64,000 nucleotides of DNA from Nocardia mangyaensis (GTDB taxonomy: Bacteria; Actinomycetota; Actinomycetes; Mycobacteriales; Mycobacteriaceae), in contig NZ_CP018082.1 in NCBI RefSeq assembly GCF_001886715.1, forward strand, positions 2,170,001 to 2,234,000. The letters are read 5' to 3'. Each line of letters begins with the position of its first letter. Positions within the stretch are counted from its first letter, which is position 1. The translations under genes and the position numbers were made by a program. The notes under the pieces were generated by a model. The model was not told the origin of the DNA, did no database searches, and saw nothing but the letters and a program-made list of their open reading frames with translations. Positions 17,464 to 30,574 of this stretch are shown here, piece after piece.

Positions 17464-17916
17464 ATGACCGCCTACCGGACCATTGTCGTCGGTACTGATG
17501 GCTCGGACTCGTCGTACGTCGCAGTGGAGAAGGCCGCGGCGCTCGCCGGCGACGCGGACGCGACTCTCGTGCTGGCCTGCGCCTACTTCCCGACCGATGA
17601 CCGCGACGTCGCCGCCGCGGCCGATGTTCTCAAGGACGAGGCCTACCAGGTTCGCGGCTCGGCCCCGACCAACGAGATCCTGCACGTGGCACGGGAGAAA
17701 GCCGTGGCCGCGGGTGCCAAGAACATCGTCGACCGGGCGATCGTCGGCGAGCCGGTCGATTCGCTGCTCGACCTGGTCAGGGAGACCAAGGCCGATCTGC
17801 TCGTCGTCGGTAACCGGGGCCTCAACACCCTCACCGGCCGCCTGCTCGGCTCGGTGCCCTCGGACGTCGCCCGCAAGTCGCGGTCGGACGTCCTGATCGT
17901 GCACACCGTGCGCTAG
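17464..17916 (+). CDS. Universal stress protein, UspA family
   Basis: Product of 150 residues, a single Usp domain. The N-terminal strand YRTIVVGTDGSDSSYVAVEK and the ATP-binding C-terminal motif GNRGLNTLTGRLLGSVPSDV (the G-2X-G-9X-G(S/T) pattern) are intact, so it should bind ATP. A strong GGAGGAG ribosome-binding site precedes it and a hairpin follows. Its position between uvrB and uvrA corresponds to M. tuberculosis Rv1636, recalled as a cAMP-binding Usp; cAMP binding here is inference. No DosR box was found upstream. Confidence 0.95.
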   Translation: MTAYRTIVVGTDGSDSSYVAVEKAAALAGDADATLVLACAYFPTDDRDVAAAADVLKDEAYQVRGSAPTNEILHVAREKAVAAGAKNIVDRAIVGEPVDSLLDLVRETKADLLVVGNRGLNTLTGRLLGSVPSDVARKSRSDVLIVHTVR

Positions 17917-17925
17917 GACGACGAC

Positions 17926-17968
17926 GAAGGCCCCGGACCGCGATCATCGACCGCGATCCGGGGCCTTC
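17926..17968. terminator. Terminator hairpin between uspA-family gene and helD
   Basis: Stem GAAGGCCCCGGA / TCCGGGGCCTTC (12 bp) with a 19-nt loop, placed between two convergent genes. The arms reuse the GAAGGCCCCGG core of the rpsA terminator. Confidence 0.8.
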
Positions 17969-17979
17969 GCCGTGTTGTC

Positions 17980-20283
17980 TCAGGCCGGATCCAGCGCGCC
18001 CAGCACCTCGGGCAGCTCGGCGGTGTGGACGACCGTGAGCCTTTGGGTGGCTCGGGTGAGGGCCACGTAGAGGTCGTTGAGGCCGCGGGGGGATTCGGTG
18101 AGGATGGTGTGGGGATCGACCAGGTAGACGCGGTCGAATTCCAGGCCCTTCGCGTCGTGGACGGTCAGGACCTGCACTGATTCTCCGGCCAATGGGGACA
18201 GGTCCGGGACAAGGGTCGCGGGGGCGAGGACCGCGCTGGTCCCGGGGCCGTGCTCGGCGTCCAAGAGCCGGGCCAGTTCGGCGGCGACCCGGTCGGGGCG
18301 AACGCGGTGGGCGCGCGGCGGATTGCCGGTCTCGCGCACCGAGCGCGGTACCCGGACACCGGGGTCGATGGCGGCGAGGACGTCGGCGGCGACCGCCATG
18401 ATCTCGGCTGGGGTGCGGTAGTTCACGGTGAGCTCGGTGAGTTTCCAGCGTTGTGCCACATAGGGTTCCAGCACCCGCTGCCAGGACGAGGCGCCCGCGG
18501 GGTCGCCGGTCTGGGCGACGTCGCCGACCACGGTGACCCAGCGATTGGGGATGCGCCGCATCACCATGCGCCACGCCATCTCCGAGAGCTCCTGCGCCTC
18601 GTCGACGATCACGTGGCCGTAGGTCCAGGTGCGGTCGCCCGCGGCGCGCTCGGCGGTGGTCTGGCGGTTGCCGAACTCCTGGCGCTGGGCCAGCTGGGAG
18701 GCGTCGATCAGGTCGTAGGCCATCAGGATCTCGGGATCGAGTTCGTCCTCGATGTCCTGGGGCGCCGAACCGGTGAGGATGTCGAGCGCGTCCTGCGCTT
18801 CGGCGAGCTGGGCGCGCCAGCGGCGGCGGGAACGTTCCCGCTCCTCGGTGTCATCGACGCCGAGCAGTTCGGCGAGCTCGTCGAGCAACGGGGCGTCGGC
18901 CGCGGCGAAGGTGCCGTCGTCGGAGCGCACCAGCTCGGCGCGATCCTGCGGGCTCAACGACTTGGCCGCGCGGTCGAGGCGGGCGGGGTCGGCGAGCAGG
19001 TCGGCCAGCACGTCCTGCGGGGACAGGATCGGCCACAGCGCGCTGATCGCGGCCTGTACCTGCGGGTCGGCGCGCATCTCGTCGCCGATCTCGCTGAGGT
19101 CGGCCGAGCTGAGCAGGCTCGTCCCGCCGGACAGATCGGCGCCCATGGTCGCGGCCAGTTGATCGGTGAGCGCGTCGATCACCGAGGACGCGAAGATCGG
19201 CCGCGCCAGATTGTGCGGGCGACGCGAGGAACGGGCCCGGCCGCGCGCCTTGGTCGCGATCTTGCGGTCCAGGGTCACCGGATAGCCGTCGAAGGCAAGG
19301 CGCACCGGTTCGGCGGGCACCTCCTGGCGGTCACGCACCGCCTGTTTGAGCACCTCGAGCATGTCCAGGGAGCCCTTGATCTCCCCGGCGCGCAGCGAGT
19401 CCTCGCGGACCGCCTTCACCCCGGGATACAGGTCGCCGATGGTCGAGAGCAGCACACCGGTCTCACCGAGCGAGGGCAGCACCTGCCCGATGTAGTCGAG
19501 GAAGGTGGCGTTGGGGCCGATGATCAGCACGCCGCTCTTGGCCAGCTGCTGCCGGTAGGTGTAGAGCAGGTAGGCCGCCCGGTGCAGCGCGACCGCGGTT
19601 TTGCCGGTACCCGGCCCGCCCTGGACCACCAGCACGCTCTTGTGCTCGGAGCGGATGATCGCGTCCTGCTCGCTCTGGATGGTCTCGACGATGTCGTTCA
19701 TGTGCCCGGTGCGGGCGGCGTTGAGCGCTGCCAGCAGCGCGCTCTCGCCACCGACCCCGTCGTCGGTGCCGATCGCGCCGTCGCGCTCGGCGGTGGTCAG
19801 GTCCAGGTACTCGTCGTTGATCGCGGTGACCGCGCGATTGCGCGAACGGATGTGGCGCCGCCGCGTCACGTCCTCGGGATTGGCGGTGGTGGCCAGGTAG
19901 AACGGCCGGGCAAGTGGCGCGCGCCAGTCCAGTAACAGCGGCTCGTAGTCGTTGTCCTCGTCGAGGATGCCGAGGCGGCCGATGTAGCGCGCCTGCTCCT
20001 CGGCGGATGCCAGGTCGATGCGGCCGAAGCACAGCCCGTGCTCGGCGGCGTCGTACTTGGCCAGGTCCTCGCTGTAGAGCGCGGTGAACGACTCGCGTTC
20101 ACTGCGTGCCTGCGGCGTACCGCCGGATTCCAGCAGCACGGTCTTGAGCCGGTTCTGCGCGTAGTCGCGCATGCCGTCGAGCCGGGCGTAGAGCACCGAG
20201 AGGTACTGCTGCTCCTGTTCGATCTCGCGGCTGCGCGGGTCCGGCTCGGCGGTGGCGCGGTCTTCGGCGAGGCGGTCGGGCAA
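17980..20283 (-). CDS. helD: HelD-type RNA polymerase-recycling ATPase (UvrD/Rep-like)
   Basis: Product of 767 residues from a TTG at 20283 with AAAGGAG 7 nt upstream. The N-terminal coiled coil (EIEQEQQYLSVLYARLDGMR) that reaches into the RNA polymerase channel is followed by ENGLCFGRID-type and DEDNDYEPLLLDWRAPLARP segments, Walker A VVQGGPGTGKTAVALHRAAY, Walker B VIVDEAQELSEMAW, a Q-rich/GD motif TVVGDVAQTGDPAG and motif VI DLYVALTRATQRLTVVH. This matches actinobacterial class II HelD, which frees stalled or rifampicin-bound RNA polymerase. It differs at the N-terminus from HelR as I recall it. It is probably co-transcribed with the ABM and GGDEF genes. Confidence 0.92.
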   Translation of the reverse strand: MPDRLAEDRATAEPDPRSREIEQEQQYLSVLYARLDGMRDYAQNRLKTVLLESGGTPQARSERESFTALYSEDLAKYDAAEHGLCFGRIDLASAEEQARYIGRLGILDEDNDYEPLLLDWRAPLARPFYLATTANPEDVTRRRHIRSRNRAVTAINDEYLDLTTAERDGAIGTDDGVGGESALLAALNAARTGHMNDIVETIQSEQDAIIRSEHKSVLVVQGGPGTGKTAVALHRAAYLLYTYRQQLAKSGVLIIGPNATFLDYIGQVLPSLGETGVLLSTIGDLYPGVKAVREDSLRAGEIKGSLDMLEVLKQAVRDRQEVPAEPVRLAFDGYPVTLDRKIATKARGRARSSRRPHNLARPIFASSVIDALTDQLAATMGADLSGGTSLLSSADLSEIGDEMRADPQVQAAISALWPILSPQDVLADLLADPARLDRAAKSLSPQDRAELVRSDDGTFAAADAPLLDELAELLGVDDTEERERSRRRWRAQLAEAQDALDILTGSAPQDIEDELDPEILMAYDLIDASQLAQRQEFGNRQTTAERAAGDRTWTYGHVIVDEAQELSEMAWRMVMRRIPNRWVTVVGDVAQTGDPAGASSWQRVLEPYVAQRWKLTELTVNYRTPAEIMAVAADVLAAIDPGVRVPRSVRETGNPPRAHRVRPDRVAAELARLLDAEHGPGTSAVLAPATLVPDLSPLAGESVQVLTVHDAKGLEFDRVYLVDPHTILTESPRGLNDLYVALTRATQRLTVVHTAELPEVLGALDPA

Positions 20284-20327
20284 AACAGGACTCCTTTGTC
20301 ACCGCGTTGAGAACAGAGTTGTCGATT

Positions 20328-20675
20328 CTACTTGTCCGCGGGCGCGCTCGGCGCGACCTCGGCCGAAGCGGGGAAGACATCGTCGCCGAGGACCGGCGCG
20401 AAGTGCTCGACCACCGGGAACGGCTCGTAGAAGTGGTGCAACAGCGCCCGCCAGCGCTGGTATTCCGGTGCGTCGCGGAAACCCGCGGTGTGGTCGCTGA
20501 GCCGTTCCCAGCGCACCAGCAGCAGATAGCTGTCGGGCCGCTCCAGACATCGCGACAGCGACAGCCCGCCGAAGCCGGGCATGGCGGCGATGATCGGATA
20601 CGCCTCGGCGAAGGCCGCTTCGAAAGCGTCGGCGAGGCCGGGGCGAACGGGCAGCAGCGCGTGTTCGACGATCAC
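20328..20675 (-). CDS. ABM-fold (antibiotic biosynthesis monooxygenase-like) protein
   Basis: Product of 115 residues from the GTG at 20675 (VIVEHALLPVRPGLADAFEA). The dimeric alpha/beta-barrel pattern is visible: an N-terminal strand, a helix AFEAAFAEAYPIIAAMPGFG, then LSLSRCLERPDSYLLLVRWE and HFYEPFPVVEHFAPV. These are features of small ABM-domain enzymes such as quinone monooxygenases or haem-degrading proteins; no residue here decides among them. The start is 13 nt after the GGDEF gene stop, and helD begins 44 nt downstream, so the three look like one transcript. Confidence 0.8.
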   Translation of the reverse strand: MIVEHALLPVRPGLADAFEAAFAEAYPIIAAMPGFGGLSLSRCLERPDSYLLLVRWERLSDHTAGFRDAPEYQRWRALLHHFYEPFPVVEHFAPVLGDDVFPASAEVAPSAPADK

Positions 20676-20688
20676 GTCGATCAGTCTG

Positions 20689-22026
20689 TCAGGAGGCGTG
20701 GGTGTTGTTCGAGCGTCGATTCTGACCGAGACCCAGTTCACGATGACCGGCCGGCTTGTCGCGGTACATGGCCAGGTCGGCGTCGTGCAGCACGGCCTCG
20801 GGAGTGCGGCGTTCGTGCGGGCCGAGTTCGGTGATGCCGATCGAGGCGCTCACCTCGAGCCGGTGGCCGCGGGCGATGATCGGCTCCGACATCGTCACGC
20901 GGAGCCGTTCCACCAGCGCGGGCAGGTCGGCGCGTTGCGGATGACCGGCCAGCAGGACCAGGAACTCGTCGCCGCCGAGTCGCCCGACCAGGTCCTCGGC
21001 CCGCAGGGCGCGCTGCAGGCGCTGGGCCACGATCTGCAGCACCGTGTCGCCGATGGCGTGGCCGAGGGTGTCGTTGATCGCCTTGAAACCGTCGAGGTCG
21101 ATGAACAGCACGGTGGTGACCAGCGTGCCGCCTTCGTCGGCGAGCGCGGTGGAGAGCTGCGACAGGATCAGCGAGCGGTTGGCCAACCCGGTCAGCGCGT
21201 CGTGGGTGGCCTGGTACTCGAGCTGGCGTCTGCTGGCCCGGTACTCGGTGATGTCGGCGAAGGAGGACACCCCCGAGGAATCAGGGCTGTCGGGATTGAG
21301 CAACCGGCAATTGCACGAGAGCCACACCAGCTGCCCGTCGACGCGCTCCACACCGAAGACGAATCGGGTGACCACCTCGCCGGTGGCCAGCGTGCGCGCC
21401 ATCGGGTGCTGGTCGCCGGGCAGCGGGTGACCGTCGCGGTCGATCATCGTCGCCGGGAGTTCGTCGAAGCGGCGCCCGAGCACCGGGTCCGCGTCGTCGA
21501 TGCCGAGAATTCGTCGGCCCGCCGGGTTGATCGATTCCAGCCGCCCGCGCCGATCGACGACGAGCACCCCTTCCTCCAGCTGCGAGACCACGGTTGTGAA
21601 GTGCGATTCCGCCCGTCGCGCCGAGTCCTCCGCGGCGCGCTGCGCGGTGAGATCGTGCACGACCACCTGGTAGGCGAGCTCGCCCTGCCACACCGTCAAC
21701 ACCGACACGGTCTGCACGGGCACGGTGCGTCCGTCCACCCGCACGAGGTCCATCTCGGCGGGTGGGGAGGCCGAGCCCTCGGCCGTCAGCTGCGCGATCC
21801 GGGCGAGCATCGGCGGAATCGAATCGGGGTGCACGAACGTCTGGATGGACAGTCCGAGCAGGTCATCGGCCGATCGGGCGCCGAGCAGGCGCACCATAGC
21901 CGGGTTGACGTAGACGATCGTGCCCGATTCGTGCACGCAGATCGCGTCGGGAGTGTGTTCGACCAGCGAGCGGTACCGCTGCGCGAGCTGCTCGGCGCTC
22001 GCCGCGTCGGTATGGCGTTCTCCCAC
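20689..22026 (-). CDS. PAS-PAS-GGDEF diguanylate cyclase
   Basis: Product of 445 residues without membrane segments. Two PAS domains (residues ~15-130, YRSLVEHTPDAICVHESGTI; and ~143-270, FTTVVSQLEEGVLVVDRRGR) precede a GGDEF domain (~280-430). The active-site signature GGDEF is intact at residues 351-355, and an inhibitory I-site RxxD (RAED, 342-345) lies exactly five residues upstream, so it should make c-di-GMP with product inhibition. No EAL domain follows. The PAS ligand is unknown. It heads a reverse-strand group with an ABM protein and HelD. Confidence 0.94.
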   Translation of the reverse strand: MGERHTDAASAEQLAQRYRSLVEHTPDAICVHESGTIVYVNPAMVRLLGARSADDLLGLSIQTFVHPDSIPPMLARIAQLTAEGSASPPAEMDLVRVDGRTVPVQTVSVLTVWQGELAYQVVVHDLTAQRAAEDSARRAESHFTTVVSQLEEGVLVVDRRGRLESINPAGRRILGIDDADPVLGRRFDELPATMIDRDGHPLPGDQHPMARTLATGEVVTRFVFGVERVDGQLVWLSCNCRLLNPDSPDSSGVSSFADITEYRASRRQLEYQATHDALTGLANRSLILSQLSTALADEGGTLVTTVLFIDLDGFKAINDTLGHAIGDTVLQIVAQRLQRALRAEDLVGRLGGDEFLVLLAGHPQRADLPALVERLRVTMSEPIIARGHRLEVSASIGITELGPHERRTPEAVLHDADLAMYRDKPAGHRELGLGQNRRSNNTHAS

Positions 22027-22089
22027 TGCGATACCCCCGATCTCGGCCTGGTCTGGCGACGATGCACAGGACTATGGTGGTGACCCCTG

Positions 22090-23304
22090 ATGAGATCCGC
22101 GAGGAGGGATGTGACAGCGGACGATCTTCCCGGCGACACGGCCCACCCTTTCGATTCTATGTCGATCGGGGGCATCGGTGCCGTATCCGGCTACGGCTGG
22201 GGCCGCGAACGCCTGTGGCAGGGGTTGCTGACGGGAAAGCCCGCCGCCCGGCTGTACCCCGGTTACGGGCCCGAACGCGATCGGCACGCATGGGTGGGCC
22301 GGGTTTCCGACGGCGGCGATCCGGCGCACGGTTCCGGCTTGTTCGGGCGCGCCGTGTTCGCCGCGGCCGCCGAGGCCGTCGCCGACGCGACCGAGCGCGG
22401 CTGGCGCCGGACGGGCCGCACCGTCGGTCTGGTGCACGCGATCACTCTGGGGGATGTGGCCGGCTGGCGTGACTTCTATCTCCTCGATCACGGATCCCGC
22501 CGCCCCCGCGACTATCTGCCCCTGTTGCCCTCGACACCCATCTCGGTGGTGCAGCAGGAATTCGGCTTCCACGGACCCACGATGAACGTCTCGGCGGCGT
22601 GCAGTTCGGGCAATGTCGCCGTGCTGACCGCGAAGATGTGGCGCGACATGGGGATGGTCGACGACGTGCTGTGCGTGAGCACCGACCTCTCCGCCACCCC
22701 GGAGATGCTCGACCACTTCGTCCGGATGGGCGCCGCCGTCGCCGACGTGGATCCCTTCACCGCCTGCCGCCCCTTCCAGGAGGGCACCCTCGGCTTCACG
22801 ATGGCCGAGGCGTCGGTGGCTCTGCTGCTCACCGACGCGGTCGGGTCGCCCTACGCCAGGGTCCTCGGCGGTGCGATGACCAACGACGCCTACCACGTGG
22901 TCTCCGTCGAACCCACCCACACCCACATCATCGACTGTGCGCGCCGCGCGCTGGTCACCGCCGGGATCGGCGCCGCCGATGTCGCCTACCTCAACGTGCA
23001 CGGCACCGGCACCCACCAGTGCGACGCCGCCGAACGCGACGTGCTGACGACGGTGTTCGACGACCGTCCCGCGATCACCGTGCTCAAGCCGCTCCTCGGA
23101 CACTGTCAGGGCGCGTCCGCGGCGGTCGAGGTCGCCACCATCGCCCTGTCCTACGACCGCGGCCTCGCGATCTCGGCGCCGATCGTCGCGCCGGCTCACC
23201 CGCGCCTGCTCGACGGATCCACGCCGATCAGCGACGGCCCCACGGTGAAACTGTCGATGGGCATGGGTGGCAACAATGCCGCCGTCGTACTCGCCAGGGC
23301 CTGA
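22090..23304 (+). CDS. Stand-alone beta-ketoacyl synthase (ketosynthase)
   Basis: Product of 404 residues from the ATG at 22090; a GTG at 22111 behind GAGGAGGG is possible but spaced only 3 nt. The thiolase-fold Cys-His-His triad is complete: C171 in NVSAACSSGNVAV, H304 in NVHGTGTHQCD and H338 in KPLLGHCQGASAAVE, with a C-terminal SMGMGGNNAAVVL. It should therefore be able to condense acyl-ACP substrates. No acyl carrier protein, ketoreductase or chain-length factor is adjacent, so the pathway is unknown. It is divergent from the GGDEF gene by 63 bp and convergent with the DosS-type kinase. Confidence 0.9.
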   Translation: MRSARRDVTADDLPGDTAHPFDSMSIGGIGAVSGYGWGRERLWQGLLTGKPAARLYPGYGPERDRHAWVGRVSDGGDPAHGSGLFGRAVFAAAAEAVADATERGWRRTGRTVGLVHAITLGDVAGWRDFYLLDHGSRRPRDYLPLLPSTPISVVQQEFGFHGPTMNVSAACSSGNVAVLTAKMWRDMGMVDDVLCVSTDLSATPEMLDHFVRMGAAVADVDPFTACRPFQEGTLGFTMAEASVALLLTDAVGSPYARVLGGAMTNDAYHVVSVEPTHTHIIDCARRALVTAGIGAADVAYLNVHGTGTHQCDAAERDVLTTVFDDRPAITVLKPLLGHCQGASAAVEVATIALSYDRGLAISAPIVAPAHPRLLDGSTPISDGPTVKLSMGMGGNNAAVVLARA

Positions 23305-23307
23305 GCC

Positions 23308-25191
<1,884 letters not shown>

Positions 25192-25192
25192 T

Positions 25193-25212
25193 CAGGGGAC
25201 TTTCGGCCCTTC
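25193..25212. promoter_or_regulatory. DosR (hypoxia) box in the dosS/rafH intergenic region
   Basis: The 20-bp site contains GGGGACTTTCGGCCCT, in close agreement with the mycobacterial DosR motif GGGACTTNNGGCCCT. It is 66-85 nt before the rafH-like ATG and 59-78 nt before the dosS-type ATG, so it could activate both. The agreement is by eye. Confidence 0.75.
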
Positions 25213-25277
25213 ACCGGCACGGGCTGGCGATGGTGGCATAGGGCACCGGGAAATGGGATCGAGAAGTGGGGCATGAG

Positions 25278-26057
25278 ATGAATTCGTTGTCGAGCACCCA
25301 ACACTGGACGACCGCCGCGGACCCGGAGCTCGCGGTGACCACCCGTGGCGAGGTTCCACCGCAGGACGTCACCCGCGCGGTTCGCGCCATCACCCGCGTC
25401 ATGCGCAGGCATCACCTCGACAGTCCGGCCCGCGTGCGCGTCACCGCGCCGCAGGGCTCCGACGAGCCGACCCTGGTGCAGGCCAACATCCGCACCAACG
25501 ACACACTCACCCGGGTGCAGGTCACCGGGCCCGGCGGCTTCGCCGTCACCTTCGCTGCCGAGCGGCTCGACCGCCAGCTCGCCCGCCGCGCCGGGAAGGA
25601 GGCGCGCGCCGCCTGGCCCGACCCCGCGCGGCGCCCGCTGTCGCGGGTCACCGAGACCCGCCCGATCATCCGCCGCAAGGACTGCGCGCTGATGACCGGC
25701 ACCCCGCTGGAAGCCAGCACCGTGCTCGACGCGATGGACTACGACGCCTACCTGTTCACCGACTCCGACACCGGTGAGGACGCGATCGTCACCTGGGCCG
25801 ACCCGCACGGCGTCCGCCTCGCCCGACAGCACCACACCGCCGCGGCGGGGGAGTCGGCCGGGCTGCCGCTGACCGCCAGCGCGATGCCGGTCCGCGTGGC
25901 CCCCGACGCCGCGCCCGTCTACGCCGAAGACGAGGCCGCCGACGTCCTGTGCACCGCCGGGCTGCCGTATCTGTTCTTCACCGACACCCACACCGGCCGC
26001 GGCAACCTCCTCTACCGCCGCTACGACGGCGACCTCACCATCGTCGTCCCCTGCTAG
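25278..26057 (+). CDS. RafH/Rv0079-like hypoxic ribosome hibernation factor
   Basis: Product of 259 residues from the ATG at 25278; a GTG at 25266 would add four. The N-terminal ~110 residues resemble an S30AE/HPF beta-alpha fold that sits in the 30S A/P site (VRAITRVMRRHHLDSPARVR). The C-terminal half contains two S30AE-C-like repeats, MDYDAYLFTDSDTGEDAIV and GLPYLFFTDTHTGRGNLLYR plus RYDGDLTIV. This duplicated tail is the layout recalled for mycobacterial RafH, a DosR-regulon ribosome-stabilising factor. A DosR box lies upstream. Assignment is by pattern, not alignment. Confidence 0.82.
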   Translation: MNSLSSTQHWTTAADPELAVTTRGEVPPQDVTRAVRAITRVMRRHHLDSPARVRVTAPQGSDEPTLVQANIRTNDTLTRVQVTGPGGFAVTFAAERLDRQLARRAGKEARAAWPDPARRPLSRVTETRPIIRRKDCALMTGTPLEASTVLDAMDYDAYLFTDSDTGEDAIVTWADPHGVRLARQHHTAAAGESAGLPLTASAMPVRVAPDAAPVYAEDEAADVLCTAGLPYLFFTDTHTGRGNLLYRRYDGDLTIVVPC

Positions 26058-26059
26058 TC

Positions 26060-26087
26060 GGAGCGCTGGCGCGCTCGAGTTCGCGCC
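26060..26087. repeat. 28-bp sequence repeated in inverse orientation at 27148-27175
   Basis: GGAGCGCT(G/C)GCGCGCTCGAGTTCGCGCC occurs here and, as its reverse complement with one mismatch, at 27148-27175. The pair brackets the dosR-type gene and the two hairpin repeats. No gene is involved. Confidence 0.7.
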
Positions 26088-26141
26088 GAACCGCCGCTGC
26101 GCGGCGTCCCCTCCTCGCGGTCGGGGAGTGTGGAGCCCAGA

Positions 26142-26780
26142 TCAGATCTCCGGTTCACGGAGCTTGGTCGCCAGGACCGCGGCCTGGGTTCGGCGTTCGA
26201 CGCCGAGTTTGGCCAGGAGACGGGAGACGTAGTTCTTGACCGTCTTCTCGGCCAGGAACATCCGCGCCGCGATCTGACGGTTGGTCAGGCCCTCACCGAG
26301 GAGTTCGAGCAGCCGGCGTTCCTGGTCGGTGAGCCCCGCCAGCGCCCCCGAAGGTTCGGCGCTGCGCCGTAGGCGGGCACGCAGGGCGTCGGCGGCCCTG
26401 GTGTCGAGCAGGGAGTGCCCGGCACCGACCTGTTTGATCGCGTCCGCCAGCCGCATCCCGTCGATGTTCTTCACCACGTACCCGCTGGCACCGGCCAGGA
26501 TCGCGTCCAGCATGGCGTGCTCGTCGGAGAACGAGGTCAGGATCAGGCAGTGCAGGTCGTCGAACTCGGCCAGCAGATTGCGACACAGCTCGATCCCGTT
26601 GCCATCGGGCAGCCGCACGTCCAGCACCGCCACATCGGGCCGAGCCTCCCGAATGAGCACCATCGCCTCGGCGACGCTGCCCGCCTGCCCGATCACAGTG
26701 AGTTCAGGATCACCCTCCAGCAGATCGATCAACCCGCGCCGCACGATCTCGTGGTCGTCGACCAGAAACACCTCGAGCAC
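26142..26780 (-). CDS. DosR/DevR-type response regulator (NarL family)
   Basis: Product of 212 residues. The receiver domain (1-120) has the acidic pocket [13 protein letters not shown] and phosphorylation site D54 in [17 protein letters not shown], with the conserved Thr/Lys at [11 protein letters not shown] and [10 protein letters not shown]. The C-terminal helix-turn-helix reads [20 protein letters not shown] then [19 protein letters not shown], nearly identical to recalled M. tuberculosis DevR, including the Lys/Asn DNA-contact residues of [12 protein letters not shown]. It should bind the GGGAC-type box at 25193-25212 after phosphorylation by the DosS-type kinase. It is convergent with the rafH-like gene. 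Confidence 0.95.
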   Translation of the reverse strand: MLEVFLVDDHEIVRRGLIDLLEGDPELTVIGQAGSVAEAMVLIREARPDVAVLDVRLPDGNGIELCRNLLAEFDDLHCLILTSFSDEHAMLDAILAGASGYVVKNIDGMRLADAIKQVGAGHSLLDTRAADALRARLRRSAEPSGALAGLTDQERRLLELLGEGLTNRQIAARMFLAEKTVKNYVSRLLAKLGVERRTQAAVLATKLREPEI

Positions 26781-26882
26781 GTCGGCTCCTTCATCGTGTC
26801 AATCGCCCCCCCGAGGACAAACATAATCGCTGACCCCGAAATCCCGGACGCAGACCGCAAACTCGCCCCCAACGACCGGTCC

Positions 26883-26971
26883 GCCGCGCAGCGGAGGTTC
26901 GCGCCCGTTCCGCCGATCAGGTGCCGTTTCGTAGGCGACGAAGGAGCAAGAAACGGCGCCCGATCGGCGGA
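26883..26971. repeat. Hairpin repeat, copy A
   Basis: About 88 bp nearly identical to copy B (27050-27138), offset by 167 bp, with about three mismatches. The centre is a long inverted repeat: 26910-26930 pairs with 26950-26970 over 21 bp with two mismatches, both of which could form G-U pairs in RNA, around a 19-nt loop. It lies in the 481-nt gene-free gap upstream of uvrA. Confidence 0.85.
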
Positions 26972-27049
26972 CCCCCAGTAACGCGAACCCTGAGCGCACC
27001 AGCTCTCCAACAAACCCGACCCCGCACATCCCGACCTCGAGGAGGGATC

Positions 27050-27138
27050 GCCGCGCAGCGGCGGTTCGCGCCCGTCCCGCCGATCAGGTGCCGTTTCGTA
27101 GGCGACGAAGGAGCAAGAAACGGCGCCTGATCGGCGGG
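27050..27138. repeat. Hairpin repeat, copy B
   Basis: Second copy of the 88-bp repeat. The inverted arms 27075-27097 and 27117-27139 pair over 23 bp with one mismatch; the 19-nt loop is the same as in copy A. The copy ends about 120 nt before the uvrA start. Confidence 0.85.
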
Positions 27139-27147
27139 ACCGCCGGG

Positions 27148-27175
27148 GGCGCGAACTCGAGCGCGCGAGCGCTCC
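27148..27175. repeat. Inverse copy of the 26060-26087 repeat
   Basis: Reverse complement of 26060-26087 with one mismatch in 28 bp; it directly follows hairpin copy B. Confidence 0.7.
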
Positions 27176-27261
27176 AACAAACACTGTCGGTGGTCGCGCC
27201 TAGCATTGTTCGTGGGGGTTCATGTCCGGTCGGCGGATGACGATGAGAAGGGATTCACCTG

Positions 27262-30264
<3,003 letters not shown>

Positions 30265-30283
30265 ATCCGGCTAGGGTCCGGTC

Positions 30284-30297
30284 GGGACTTTCCGAAA
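30284..30297 (+). promoter_or_regulatory. Degenerate DosR-like half-site (tentative)
   Basis: GGGACTTTCCGAAA keeps the first DosR half-site (GGGACTTT) but not the second. It lies 151 nt before the first micro-gene. Weak evidence only. Confidence 0.2.
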
Positions 30298-30447
30298 ACA
30301 CCACGAAGTGAAACAGGCGTATGTAACATTCGCCTCACTCTGTCCGGAAAACCGGTCAGTAGCGGTTGTCGACCGGCATCAGGTGGCCTCTCGCGCCCGT
30401 GGGCGGCGTGACTCGCCGATGCCGGGCAGTACGAAAGGAACGTCCCC

Positions 30448-30546
30448 ATGGATGGCGAAATTCCCACGGACCTCATCGCGATGGTTCTGGCCCTTATCAG
30501 CGGGGGGTCCTCGCTGGCCTACACGCCCACCCCGCCGTCCGCCTGA
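30448..30546 (+). CDS. Micro-protein A of a tandem paralogous pair
   Basis: Product of 32 residues: MDGEIPTDLIAMVLALISGG then SSLAYTPTPPSA. The GAAAGGAA ribosome-binding site sits 8-9 nt before the ATG. An amphipathic/hydrophobic helix (IPTDLIAMVLALI) is followed by a Gly/Ser turn and a Thr/Pro tail. Micro-protein B, 28 nt downstream, has the same layout (hydrophobic helix, SGS turn, TPxxPP-A tail) and the same GAAAGGAA site, so the pair looks like a duplication. There is no signal peptide and no RiPP-type enzyme nearby. Small mycoloylated porins of corynebacteria are also short and leaderless in the secretion sense, but no direct similarity is claimed. Function unknown. Confidence 0.65.
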   Translation: MDGEIPTDLIAMVLALISGGSSLAYTPTPPSA

Positions 30547-30574
30547 GTCCGGCGGAATCGAAAGGAACTCTCTG

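Noticed and set aside
17980..20283. Annotation of the ATPase as HelR (rifamycin-resistance type)
   Set aside because: The N-terminus and the DEDNDYEPLLLDWRAP segment fit general actinobacterial HelD rather than HelR as recalled, and no rifamycin-associated element was recognised.
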